From positions 142,995,001-143,059,000 of the forward strand of contig CM075354.1 in NCBI GenBank assembly GCA_037693485.1: a DNA stretch of 64,000 nucleotides, in the 5' to 3' direction. Shown here piece by piece: positions 31,859 to 44,149 of this stretch (positions within the stretch are counted from its first letter, which is position 1; each line of letters starts with the position of its first letter). This stretch comes from Kitagawia praeruptora. Its lineage: Eukaryota; Streptophyta; Magnoliopsida; Apiales; Apiaceae. Both the position numbers and the translations under genes were made by a program. A model generated the notes under the pieces. It made no database searches. It worked only from the letters and a program-made list of their open reading frames with translations, and was not told where the DNA came from.

Positions 31859-32542
31859 GGATGTTTAACATACAAAACATAGATCCTTGTGTTTGGTAGA
31901 AGAATCGTGAGTTTTCATTTTCTAGATCTACTTTTCATTTTCTCGAAAAGTGTGCTTTAATTCGTTGGTAGTGAAAACTCATCCGAAAAAATTATTTAAA
32001 TACTCCAGGTGTGATTATTTAGCTTGGGTGTATTTTAATTAATTTTTGTGAATTAATTTGGGTTCATTGATATTTGGTGTTCTTGAGTGTTCATCATCTG
32101 TTCTTATCAAAGAAGACAACCCAACAACTTTTTGATCTCCTTTTTCAAACAAATAAGATAGTCAAAAAGGTGTTTTTGTACTTTTGATTTGATAATTATT
32201 CCTTGGCCGAAAGTGTACAAGACATATTCAGTACCTAGCAAGTGGGTTAGTTGCTTTCGGTGAGTAAAGTATCAAAAGTCAAAAAGGTGTTAAAGTGATA
32301 ATATTGTTTATTCAATATTAAAGAAACCTGCAGAAAATTTATTCTAAGGACAAAAGTTCTACATAGAATTTCTACTTGAGATTTTCTACATAGAATTTCG
32401 ACTTGGACAATTTCTACTTGGTGAATTTCGACTTGAGCAAAATTTCGACTTAGAGAAATTTCGACTTAGGCAAAAGTTCTACATAGATATTCTACATAGC
32501 CTAGTCTTGGGTACTTAGAAACTTTTAGTGACCAGATTTGAA
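31859..32542 (+). other. long 5' leader of E with repeated TTCTACATAG / TTCGACTTAG words
   Basis: 684 noncoding bases precede the gag ATG, against 35 in C. From 32340 to 32516 the words TTCTACATAGA, TTCGACTTGG, TTCTACTTGG and TTCGACTTAG repeat at least ten times at irregular spacing. Similar words are in the LTR and post-pol spacer. Confidence 0.7.
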
Positions 32543-35500
32543 ATGGCTCCTAAAAATTCTTTCAAGATCCCAATGTTCAACCGAGATCACTACGAAGAAT
32601 GGGTTTTCAGAATGAGACTTTACTTAGAGACAATTAACCCTGAATATCTGGAAGTCCTTGAAAAGGGTAAATTCGTTCCAATGAAAGCTATTCCTGAGCG
32701 TACGGAAGGAGAGGAGGTTATACCTGCTCGGTCTGAGCCTAAAAAGGCAGCGGACTTTACGGATGCTGACAAGGAGCAAATAGCTTATGATACTTCTGTA
32801 AGACAAACCTTGATGGAATCTCTTGATCATGAAATGTTCAACATAGTCAAAGGTTTGAATACAGCAAAGAAGATTTGGGACAAGATAGAAGTTGTCATGG
32901 AAGGATCTGCAGAGGTTAGAAGTAACAAGACACTTATACTCAAGATGGAGTATGACACCTTCAGAATAAGAAAAGGAGAAGGCATAACAGACGTCTATCT
33001 AAGATTCAGTCAGTTGGTATTAGATTTGAATCTGAGAGGTGTAACTCTCCCCATGGTTGAAACCAATACGAGATATCTGAGGAACCAGCCAAAGAGCATT
33101 GAACATAGGGTCTACGCAATCAGAGAAACCAGAGATTTGCATACAACTTCTCTGGAAGAATATTATGGAATTCTGAAGACCTATGAGCTGGAAACACTTC
33201 AAGATCAAGCATGGGAAAATGATTCAAAAGGAAAAGAAACTGCATCAGGATTAGTTGCTGATGAGGAAGAGTCTAAGAAGTAAATGGTTGCAGCAAAGCC
33301 TAAATCATCACCCGCACCACATCAAGTTGATAATGATGACGAGTGTGCATCTAACAGTGATGATGACTACTTCACCCAAGAAGAGCTGGACAACATGGAC
33401 GATAGTGTCGTGGCATACATGGCAAGGAAGTTCAGCAACATGAGATTCAGAAAGAGCAACCGACCACAGAGAAATTCTTCATCTTATTATCGGGCTGCTA
33501 AGGGTGGTGGTAGTTCGTCAGGCTACCAAGGTAAAGGCAAGAATACCAGCTACAAATCTCCTTTGGATTTCAAAATGAAGTTCAAATGCTATAACTGTGG
33601 TGAACCTGGACATTTTGCCTCGGACTGCAAAAAGCCTAAACAGACTTATCCAAAAGAGACATTTGAAGCCCTCAAAAGCAAGTATGAATCGCTGGTGAAG
33701 GAAAGACATGGAAAAAGAGCTTTATTAGTAACAGAAGGAAGAGCTTGGGATGATTCAGATGAGGAAGATGTTACTCATGTAGCAAATTTTGCGCTCATGG
33801 CTGAGACATCAGAGGAACCAGAGGGCATTAAGCAAAATAGAAATAAAGTTACATGGGTGCTAGACAGTGGAGCATCGAGGCATATGACTGGAAACAAGTC
33901 CCTGCTTACAGAGTTGGTTATGAAAGCTGGCCCTTATGTTACCTTTGGAGATGACAGCATAGGTGTGACAAAGGGATATGGCAAACTGAAAACTGGCAAT
34001 GTCATCATTGAAGATATTTCCTATGTTGAGGGATTAAAACATAATTTGTTGAGTATCAGTCAATTCTGTGACAAAGGTTACGAAATTGTCTTCAACAAGA
34101 AAGGTGTATCAATCACTCACATCAAGGAAGATTCACTGGCTTTGAGAGGAGTTCGAAAGGCAGATCTTTTTGTTGCAGACATGGATTCAGCAAATCAGAA
34201 TAAAGTCACCTGTTTCTACAGCAAAGCTTCGGATGATGAAAGCTGGTTATGGCACAAAAAATTATCTCACTTAAACTTCAAAACGATGAATGCTCTCGCG
34301 AGGCGAGAATTGGTGAGAGATCTACCTCAAATGGAGTTCGCTCCGAAAGGACTCTGTGAAGCTTGTGAAATGGGAAAGTCGAAACGAGCATCGCATAAAA
34401 GCAAAGAAATTTCTAGTATTACTGAGCCTCTACAACTTCTTCATATGGATTTGTTCGGCCCAGTGAATGTCCTATCTTTGTCTAGGAAAAGATATGCATT
34501 GGTAATCGTAGATGACTTCTCCAAGTATACATGGGTATTGTTCGCAATGACGAAAGACGAAGTACCTTTCTTAATCATTGATCACATCACTCAAATTGAG
34601 AATGTTTCAACACTTACTATGAAGACGATTAGATCAGAAAATGGCACTGAATTCAAAAACGCAGTGCTGAATGACTTCTGTGTATCTAAGGGAATACGTC
34701 GTCAGTATTCAGCCCCGAGAACTCCACAACAAAATGGAGTAGTTGAAAGGAAGAATAGAACATTGGTTGAAGCAGCAAGAACTTTGTTGTATGATTCGAA
34801 ACTTCCTCTGTACTTCTGGGCAGAAGCAGTGAGTACCGTGTGTTACACTCAAAATCGATCCTTGATCATAAAAGATAAAGAAAAGACACCATGTGAGCTA
34901 ATGAACGGAAGAAGACCAACAATCAAATACTTTCATGTCTTCGGAGCAAAATGCTATGTACTTATAGATGATGAAAATCTAGGCAAGTTTGCAGCAAAAG
35001 CTCATGAAGGAATCTTTGTTGGTTACTCCACAGATGTGGTAGCAGCTTATAGGGTGTTCTTAGTAAATGATCGAAAAGTGACTGAAAGCTACAACGTCAG
35101 ATTCGACGATACCAAACTCTCATCAATTTCAAGAGATTCTAGTGAACCTGAGTCCCTAAAATTTCAGAATCTGGACTTAGAAGAACTTGAAGATGAACCC
35201 GAGTTGGTTGTCCCATTAAATGTTCCAAGTGTACGTGAAGAACCTGAGTCTAGTGAACAAGCTAATCCTACAAGATCAGGAGAGACTTCTTCAGTACGAA
35301 CCGGCAACAACTCAGGGGGAGTAAATAGCAGCTCAAGGACTACTGTTCAAGGCTCGAGTCGAGTTGACTCTAGTTCTGTAGGAGCTGGCACTAACTCAGG
35401 GGGAGTTAGTGAAAGTAATCAAAGTAGTCAGCACCACAACTCAAGAAGTCACGCTGAATCATCAAGACAATTTCCAAGAGAACGGGTATGGAATAGAGAC

Positions 35501-37138
35501 CATCCGTTTGAATTAATTATTGGTGATCCAGATGCTGGTGTGTCTACTAGAAGAAATACAAGAGCTGACCTGGCTAATATTTGCTTATATTCTGGGTTCT
35601 TATCCAAGCTTGAACCTAAAGAAATAGAAGAAGCTCTTGGTGATTCTGATTGGGTGATTGCAATGCAAGAGGAACTCAATCAGTTTGAAAGGCAGAAAGT
35701 TTGGAAACTGGTACCCCGACCAAAGAACAAATCAGTAATTGGAGCTAGGTGGGTATTCAGAAATAAAATGGATGAAAACGGACTTGTAACACGAAACAAG
35801 GCTCGTTTGGTTGCAAAAGGTTATTCTCAGCGAGAAGGAATTGATTATGATGAGACCTATGCACCGGTTGCAAGACTTGAGGCAGTCAGGATGTTCTTGG
35901 CATTTGCAGCACATAAGAACTTCAAGGTTTTTCAGATGGATGTGAAAAGTGCCTTCCTGAATGGAGAGTTAGAAGAAGAAGTGTATCTGGAACAGCCGCC
36001 TGGCTTCATTGATACAGAACTTGTAGATTTTGTGTATCTTCTCTTCAAATCTGTCTATGGCCTCAGGCAATCCCCAAGATGTTGGTATGAAACCCTATCC
36101 GTATTCTTAATTGAAAGTGTTTTTACTAGGGGAGTAATTGACAAAACATTGTTCTATAAGAATGTGAAGAATGATTTAATACTTGTTCAAGTCTACGTGG
36201 ACGATATTATCTTCGGGTCATCGAATGAGCGCTTGTGCGAGAAATTTGCTAAGCTAATGCAAGAGAAATACGAGATGAGCATGATGGGAGAGCTGTCTTT
36301 CTTCCTTGGATTACAGATCAGTCAGAGAAAAGATGGTATCTTTATCTGTCAATCCAAGTACGTCAGAGATTTACTCAAGAAGTATAATCTAGAAGATGCA
36401 TCAGCAGCTAAGACTCCCATGGCAACAGCCACGAAGCTTGATGAAGACAAATCAGGTAAATCAGTTGACATCACAAGCTATCGAGGTATGATTGGCTCAC
36501 TTCTCTATTTAACTGCAAGTAGACCCGATATAATGTTCGCGACTTGTTTATGTGCAAGATTCCAAGCGGATCCTAGAGAATCACATCTCATAGCCATCAA
36601 AAGAATTTTTAGGTATCTCAAGGGCACACCAAATCTAGGAATTTGGTACCCAAGAGATACAGGTTTTAATCTAATTGGCTATACGGATTCAGACTATGCA
36701 GGTTGCAAGATTGATAGGAAAAGCACATCTGGTGCTTGTCAATTTCTTGGCAGAAGATTGGTGTCCTGGCAAAGTAAAAAGCAACATACAGTATCTACTT
36801 CTACTGCTGAAGCTGAGTACATTGCTGCTGGAAGCTGTGTAGCTCAAATACTGTGGATGAGGAACCAATTGAAGGATTATGGCATGGAGCACAAGAAAAT
36901 TCCAATTATGTGTGACAACACAAGTGCCATTGCCATAACCAACAATCCTGTAGATCACTCAAGAACCAAGCACATTGACATCAGGTATCACTTCATAAGA
37001 GAACATGTCGAGGAGGGGACTGTGGAGCTACATTTCGTGCCCACAATGCAACAAATTGCAGATATATTCACCAAACCTCTTGATGAAGTAACATTCAATA
37101 GGTTGGTTGGTGAATTGGGAATGCTTAACACAAGTTAG
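32543..37138 (+). pseudogene. gag-pol: copia gag-pol of element E, one in-frame stop
   Basis: A single frame of 1,531 codons starts at ATG 32543 (MAPKNSFKIP). TAA at 33281-33283 (codon 247) interrupts it, before the only zinc knuckle (residues 349-362, CYNCGEPGHFASDC), so it is a lesion and not a gag/pol boundary. Protease Asp is at 441 (LDSGASRHMTG). Integrase has Asp636 and Glu735, but the second catalytic residue is Glu699 in RSENGTEF where B, C and F have Asp; the nearby APRTPQQ also has Arg for Gly. RT has YVDD at 1218-1221 and RNase H Asp at 1382. Unlike B, C and F, gag and pol share one frame, so the expression strategy differs. Confidence 0.93.
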
Positions 37139-37548
37139 TAAAGCCTTCCATCTGTAAAATCCATGGTTATGTTTGTATATGCAAGCTATTTAATCATTAT
37201 GTGTTTAGACTTTAAAATGCCTAATTAATGATTATTATAGAGTGCATATAGTATCATATTACATGAATTCATTGTATTTTTAAGTGTCTTTTATAGCACA
37301 AATCTTTGAATTTATGGTTGTTAGATTGCATGATCATAGGGGGAGTTAAATTCATAATATTCTAAATTTTGCATGATTTTTAGATGAATTTACCTGTGTT
37401 TTTCATGTAATTAGAGGCCTTAGAATTATCAAGGAATGTTTTAATTATGTCATATATTAAAATCCTTGAATTGATATTTATATTAATTTGGCAAAATTAA
37501 TTGTTGAGTTTTTCAAAGAAAAATTGTCAAATTATTCTAAGTATCTTC
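37139..37548. other. E post-pol spacer, first part, with internal polypurine-like tract
   Basis: AT-rich and noncoding. CATAGGGGGAGTTAAA near 37336-37350 closely resembles the true polypurine tract of E at 43076-43087. Confidence 0.5.
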
Positions 37549-38166
37549 AAAATTTCGAGTTAATCACTATCTCGAAACTCATCTTGAAATTCTAATTGAA
37601 TTTCGATTTGAGCTTCCAGAGTGAAGTTTTGAAAATTCTAAGTCTGGGAAGAATTTCGAGTTAGCCTCTATCTCGAAATTTATCTCGAAATTCGACTTAG
37701 GGTTCAAATTTGAGTTACCAGTGTGCCTATTTCCTTATTCAAAATATTCCATATAATGTCTATCTTACAGGGGATATTTTTTTGAATTGATCTGAGAGAA
37801 TAACTTCGAGTTAGTTAATAATTTCGAGTTATCCTCTATCTCGAAACTCAACTCGAATTTCGACTTGATGTTCGAGATAGAGTTCTCAGTTGGTCTAAGG
37901 GGATTTTTCGAGTTAACTCCTAACTCGAAACTTATCTCGAATTTCTACTTGAATTTCGAGATAGGTTTCCCTATTACTGTTGGTGGTTGTTACTGTTTAC
38001 ATGGTCTTTAATGCTTAAGTGCTAATTGTTCGAATTAGCATGGGTTTTTCGAGTTAACATCTATCTCGAACTTCATCTCGAAGTTCGACTTAAAATGTTC
38101 GAGATAGACTTCGAGATAGACTTCGAGATAGACTTCGACTTAGACTTCGAGATAGATTTCGACTTG
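37549..38166. repeat. dispersed and tandem TTCGAGTTA / TTCGAGATAGAC repeats in E spacer
   Basis: ATTTCGAGTTA and ATCTCGAAA words recur about every 30-60 bases. At 38098-38163 they become a 12-bp tandem TTCGAGATAGAC of about five units. The ORF at 38026-38283 is just this repeat translated. Confidence 0.75.
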
Positions 38167-38238
38167 GGTTCTCCCTGTATGTACTTAGTGTTTTCATACT
38201 TTTTAACAGGGACACTTTTGTCATTTCACATTCATGTC

Positions 38239-38247
38239 TATATATAC
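38239..38247 (+). promoter_or_regulatory. TATA-like site upstream of the E third ORF
   Basis: TATATATAC about 510 bases before ATG 38755, followed by a pyrimidine-rich stretch (38250-38285). It would allow separate transcription of the third ORF; this is inferred from sequence only. Confidence 0.3.
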
Positions 38248-38754
38248 ATCTCTAACTCGATCTATTCTTTCACTTTTACCTAATTGAGTTTTACAGCCGC
38301 CTCTATATACATATAGGCGATTTCGACTTACAACCACTGTTCGTGATTTTTGTGATAAAACTCATACAGACCACGAATTACTGCCCGATTTTTAACTGCC
38401 ATTATCTGAGTGACTAGTAATATCTGAGTTTGTGTGTTTGTGTATCTGTTCTTCTTTCTCGATATATATACACACGTATATACACACACCACTTCACAGT
38501 CATATACACACGATTTCACTGGTGTGTACACACATAACTTCACTGATTTCACTGGTATCAGATTCTGTTAATTGGTTGTTGATTTTCGCCTCTCACAGTG
38601 ATAATTATCTATAACCCGTAGTTTAATTTTTCAAGAGTGACTTTTGGTTTTTTTGTTAAATTAAAAGGGCTATAACTGATAATTCTTTAATTAATTGTTT
38701 TTCGAAAATTAAAATTAAAATTCACATTTGTTGAGGAAAAACATTTTAATTAAA
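38248..38754. other. leader-like region before the E third ORF
   Basis: Noncoding, with a CA/TA-rich stretch (38455-38530, repeated CACAC and ATATAC) and AT-rich sequence up to the ATG. No antisense ORF like those of A-C is convincing here. Confidence 0.4.
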
Positions 38755-41700
38755 ATGGCTCACCAATTTTCACTTGCTAAAAACAATTTTTATAATATTT
38801 CTACGGAAATTAGTGATCAACTCCCGCGCTTTAAGTCTTGGATACGATTTCTCAAATTGTATTCCAAAGCTAGCGATGCTTTTACTGCTAAACCTACGCT
38901 AGTACATGATGCTTTACAGCAATTATGGACTAGTGCGGTTTCTTTTGGGAGCAAATCAACCCCCTTTGGTTTCAGGTTTACCTTAGCGGGTCAGGAATAT
39001 GAGGTGACAGAAGAAATTGTCAACAGGGTTCTGGGATTCCCGATAAAAGATGCTTATGATCCAGAACCTACAGCTGCAGAATGCCTCAGATTCTTTGAAG
39101 AAATAGGATGTTATCCTCCGTCTGGCCGGATCACTGGAAACATCCAAAAACAATTCTTTCATGTGGAATGGAATTACTTTTTCGAGGCCATCACAAGATG
39201 TTTTCGGGCACGAGAAAGCGATTTCCATCAAATTTCCATTCCCATGCAAAACCTTGGAATTGCCCTAGCAAGAGAACTGGATATAAATTATGGACGCATA
39301 GTTCTCTCTGAGATAGTGGCTGTGATGGGATCTCCTGCAAGCAGAGACCTCAACACAACAGATGTTGTCTGCTGGTTTCCTCGGTTCCTACAGATGCTGA
39401 TTAATGATTTAATACCGAAGGATGCTCTTGCTGTTAGACAGGCATTTGCCAGAAGCCAAACATCTGCACCACTAGGGATGGGCACTAAGTCACTTTCAAC
39501 AATTGATAATCAGGACAAACATCAAGGTAAACCAATGTCAATTCCTGAAAATATTCAACTGTGGCTTAACTATGATGCAGGAGTTACCACCTTGGCGGAA
39601 TCATCGCAAGTTTCATCACATGCTCAGAATCGGTCTGCTCATGCTGAGGCATTTGAAGAGATTCCTGATGAGCAAAGCGGTGACGAACAAGGTAATGAAT
39701 CAGGTAATCTCTCTCTGCATACTACTCATTCCTCTTCCTATGTATCTGATTCCATGACCCAAGAGACTGCTAGCCCGCAGGATCTATCCCAGGGTGAGAG
39801 CTATATTTCTAATTCTTTACCACCCCTGTCACCGGAATCCAAACAGCCAGCACATGTAGATGTAGGAAATGATGAGGAGAGTGACCCCGAAGAGCAGCCT
39901 CTTATTCGAAAGAAAGCCAAAATTTCTCATGCTGCTACTTCTAAATCTCAGTCAAACCCTAGTGTGTCACACGCAACCACTCCACCTCACGAGAGTGGTT
40001 CTCCCCTTGAACAATCTGCACATATGGATTTTGATAATGATTATGTACCTCTTGAAGATACTGTTGCTTCAAAAGGACATGAAGCTTTAAAAGCTTCAGC
40101 CGTACCTTCACCGGTACGTACTGATGCTGCAAAGAGGATCGGTTCTGATGTTGTACAAGAACACTTTGTAGCCTCTCAGCCTGAGATTCCAACTCAGGAA
40201 CCAACAGCAATTGATCCCATAACTGCAAATTATATTGCTTATCCAGTTTCTGCAGGTACTGCTTCATATTTTGGATCAATTATTGAAGACATACACGAGC
40301 GTGAGACAGGGAGTGTGTGTGAGAGGTTAGGGAGAGAGGGACCTTCATTTTTAAGGCCCGAAACCGAGCGCCAAATACCAACAGAACGAGTATTAGAGCG
40401 AGGTCACCTAAACCAAACACCGTCCCTTAATATTGAAAATCTTGATACACGTATGACTTCTATGGAAAATCAAATGAAACAGTTTGGGCAGTCAATGGGG
40501 CAGTTAGGGATGAACATTGGAAATAATCAAAGGGCTCTTGACGACTACGCAGCACGAATGGCAAGTCAAGCTACAGCTTTTAATGTTTTGACAAACCAGG
40601 TAAATGACTTGGGCCATGCTGCTGGTGTCTTGGGAAACACCCTGAATGAGAGGATGGGAGCAATGGAGCTTACAATGGATACTCTGGCTGTGGAGATCAG
40701 TAGAGTGATGTTTGCAATCTGAAGTTTTGTGCCCCCGGAGTGTTTGGAGCCGCAACAACCTCCCCCCGATGCTGGTATAGGTGGTGCTAGTGGAGCAGGA
40801 CCCTATGGTTCTGGTTTTGAAGATTCTTACGCAGCTGGTGGATCTGGAGACCAAGGTGGAGTTCAGGATAACTCACCTAAGGGGGAGAGTATAAAGGAGA
40901 CGAGACAGCAGGGAGTTCAAATCGAAGAAATTCAAGAACAAGCTGATCTTGTAAAAGAAATAGAAATTGAGTCGTCTATTGATGAAGAGGCTCTGAGAAG
41001 GAGAAAGGGTAAGGCAATAACGATTGAGCAAGATGAGCCATTCGTTGACCTGAGTCATCAAGAAAAAGTACAGGTGGTACTTGACTCAGATTCCGATATG
41101 GAAGACGCACCTTTGGAACATGCTATAAAGAGATCATTGAAGGATCAAGGTGGAGGTGCTGGAATGTCTTTCGGAATGCCTGAAGAAATTACTGTTGATG
41201 GGGAAACCCTGAAGTCTTAACAGTTAGCCTTGGAACAAGCTGAGTTCTTTAAAATGAAGGCAATGCAAGATCGTGCTGTGTTTCAGGAAAAGAAAGCGGA
41301 GCTACAAGGGAAGCAGTACGATTATGAGCTTGCAAGGCTAGCTGATCCTCAAATTGATCTGGACAATAGAAGGTTAGGGCAGAAGTGGGATGACGCAAGG
41401 AAGATATTGATGGGACCCTGTACGAAAGGAGTTCATAACAAGGAGGCGGATGATCTGTTCTACAACCTAAATTTGCAGAATCCAATGGCTGCGGACTACA
41501 TAAGTGCTTTAAAGAGATTAATTTCTAAAGCCAGGATTGGATACAATGCAACGCTAAAGGAGTGGCAGATTATATTGTCTTTGACAGAAGGAGTCCCAAT
41601 GTCTTTCCTATATGTGGATGACCAATTCATGATGAGAAGATCTGCATCAGAGTTGTTCTTGCTAGCAACAAAAATTCAATACTCTCATTCTGAGAATCTA

Positions 41701-42744
41701 AGCATTCTGTATAGGGATCAGTTAATGCAGCTAGCAGAGGACAAGGGTCCAGAATTCTCAGCATATCCTAATGTTGTCCGGATGGTGGTTGACAGTAAAT
41801 TGAAGAGGGTGAGCATGGAGGAAAAGGACTTAATGGAACTTTCAGTGGAATCTCTTAAGGCCGTCTGTAGATAAATGATGAGTAAGGGATTCGCGTCTGA
41901 GCTTAAAGATAAATCAGTGAAGATCATTGAAAGTGCCATATTCAAGAAGAGCAATGAGGTGTGGAAGTGTGATATCATTGCTCCAAACCCTCTTGATAAT
42001 GTGAAGGTTGAACCAGAGCTAATAGAAAAGAAATAGAATTTTCTTCAAGCTATGAAGAATGTAGATGAAGCTCTGAATCTTCCTTCTGGAGAACTGGAAC
42101 AAGGAGAGATAAGGGAGTCAGTTGGTGTTCCAGGAAGAGATAGTGTATACTGGATACACTCTTTTGTTGATGATACAGCTGATGCCTTAGTATTCATAGA
42201 TGCAGACCAGCATAAAACACTCTTGCATATGAGTAGAAAATGGCTACTGCAGACTCAAGATGCTGCATTTCTGGAGAAAGTGTTATATGTGTTCAAATGG
42301 GAAGATGTGGAAGTTAAGTATGTGAAAGAAAAGCAGAGACTCGTGAGTTACCTGTCTGATGTAGTAGTGGAAAAGAAGCGAATGGAGCAAGATGCGGCTA
42401 GTGTCCACAATACTAACCGTGTCAAGGGCTATCCCAAAATGATCTATTGTCAGTTTAAAGCTGATAAAGCTCATTGGAAACCTCAGCTTGTAATGAAGAA
42501 ATTTGAGGACATTCCAAAGATCAGGACTACTCAGGAGGTGGACAAACTCAGAAGGCTTTTCAAACATCCTTACCCAGAACCCAGGAACCCTCTAGAAATG
42601 GAAGCAGTAAGTTTGTTGAATGCTAGGTGGACGCAACTTCATGATCCAGTATATAAGAAACAAAAGAAGCAGAAGGAGAAGCGCGGAAAGCAAAAAGAAG
42701 AGAAAGACCAAGCTGCTGAAGCTAGGAAGAGGAAACGAAATTAG
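38755..42744 (+). pseudogene. third ORF of element E, four in-frame stops and no frameshift
   Basis: A single frame of 1,330 codons from ATG 38755 to TAG 42742-42744 is cut by TGA 40720-40722, TAA 41218-41220, TAA 41872-41874 and TAG 42034-42036. The N-terminal domain shared with A, C and F is present (HVEWNYFFEAITRCF). Then come a Ser/acidic region, a coiled coil (about 40430-40719), a Gly/Pro segment, a KGE over GGGGGAG (40881-40887), a UIM-like helix LEHAIKRSL (41113-41139) and a C-terminal region of about 530 residues that ends in a Lys/Glu-rich basic tail. I see no membrane segment. The function is unknown. Confidence 0.8.
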
Positions 42745-43075
42745 GGTTAAAGGTCAGAGTGGTGTGAACTTGAAGTTGGAAAAACTTCATGTCTTTCGGT
42801 TGCTTTAACTCACTTGAGGAAAATTCACCTTAGAGTGAATCCAATAAGGTGATATAAGTTTGACTAAAAGATATGAAATAATCCAGGTGATAGGAATCAT
42901 TCAAATGATCTTTAATTCGAGGTTCGAATTCTGTTTCTAGTTTAAGTTCTTTGTATTGTTTTCAAATACTTTTCAATTGTATATTTTTCAAGACTGTAAT
43001 GTTAATTATCTTTTCTCGTCTCTTGTTTAGTTGAGTTATCCTTCATTAATTTGAATGTCATTGTTAGACAATCAA
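42745..43075 (+). other. 3' noncoding region of E
   Basis: No gene; it leads into the polypurine tract. Confidence 0.6.
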
Positions 43076-43087
43076 ATAGGGGGAGAT
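43076..43087 (+). promoter_or_regulatory. polypurine tract of E
   Basis: ATAGGGGGAGAT immediately precedes the LTR start TGAAAGG. Confidence 0.95.
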
Positions 43088-44144
43088 TGAAAGGCAGAGT
43101 GTGTAAACTTGTAACACTATAACTAATGTAACTCAATTAAAAGAAAAGATACTTAACCAGAAGATAATCAAGAACAAGAAGTCACAAGAAATCAACACTA
43201 TATGAAGACAAGGTAATTGATACAATTGAACATGTTAACTATGATCAAGCCAAGAAGAAATCATCAAGAGAAGTTCAAGTCAAAGTTGTTCATGCCTCAG
43301 TGATTTGAGAATTCAAGAATCAAGATCATAACTATCAGTATCAACAAAACCAATTGATTTCAAGTGAACAAGAAGGAAAGCAAATATTGGAAAGCCAAGT
43401 TTCTAAGTGAATATGGTAATTTATTCAAGAAGCAGAAACACTATCAAGACTAGTCACTTATGAACCAGACCAGTGCATCAAGTGTCAGGACATTGATAGC
43501 AAGTTTATGTCAGTAATAAAGATTCATGTTCAAGAGCTTGCTGAAGAATAAAGAAGACATGAAGATATCACAAGCTCAAGATGTGCATTGAAGTTTCAAG
43601 TTGAAGACCAGAATATTTTCTAAGTACTAAATGTTCTGGATGGCCAAGTAGAATATTTCTAAGTAGAAGTTCGACTTAGAAATTTCGAGATGGCTAAGTA
43701 GAAATTCTCAAGTAGAAGTTCTACTTAGAGTGCAGCTTCAACATGACACATGGCATCTTCTGATTTGCAGATTTCCAAGCTTTCAAGATAAGGCAAGATT
43801 TATGTGGACATCATTGGGCCACGTACATCTTAGTCTTTGAAGACTACAGGACATAGATTACATGTAGTATAAATAGAAGCACTTGTGTAATGTTTTAAGT
43901 TAGTGAGCAATATTAAGAAAACACAAGAAAAAGAGAGAGAGTACATTCACAGAGCTTAGAATCATTCACTTCTCTCTGAACTTCTGTTATACTTTGTAAT
44001 GAATGTTGTAGCAACCTTTTCAAGTTATATATAAAGAAATATATTCCTTGAATCTGCGTGTTCATTTATTGCATCGTATTTATTGCTTCTCATATTCGAA
44101 AAGTTGAATTCACCCCCCCCTCTACAACACATTTGGACCTAACA
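43088..44144 (+). repeat. 3' LTR of E (1,057 bp)
   Basis: It pairs with 30788-31844 and keeps TATAAATA at 43868-43875. Confidence 0.98.
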
Positions 44145-44149
44145 AAGAC
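44145..44149. repeat. target site duplication of E, right copy (AAGAC)
   Basis: Matches 30783-30787. Confidence 0.98.

Larger units (their letters stand above)
30788..44144 (+). mobile_element. Element E: complete 13.4-kb Sirevirus-type copia element
   Basis: Both LTRs are 1,057 bp and differ at nine positions with no indels. AAGAC target duplications flank it. Between the LTRs are the primer site, a 684-bp leader, a single-frame gag-pol, a 1.6-kb spacer, a third ORF of 1,330 codons and a polypurine tract. The coding regions have no frameshift but five premature stops in total. It is the youngest copia insertion of the nest by position. Confidence 0.98.

Noticed and set aside
33281..33283. 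Programmed readthrough stop between gag and pol in E
   Set aside because: The stop lies before the zinc knuckle, inside gag, so it is more likely a mutation; readthrough is not excluded.
38026..38283. 85-aa plus ORF with a FEIDFEID repeat
   Set aside because: It is the 12-bp tandem repeat of the E spacer in frame.
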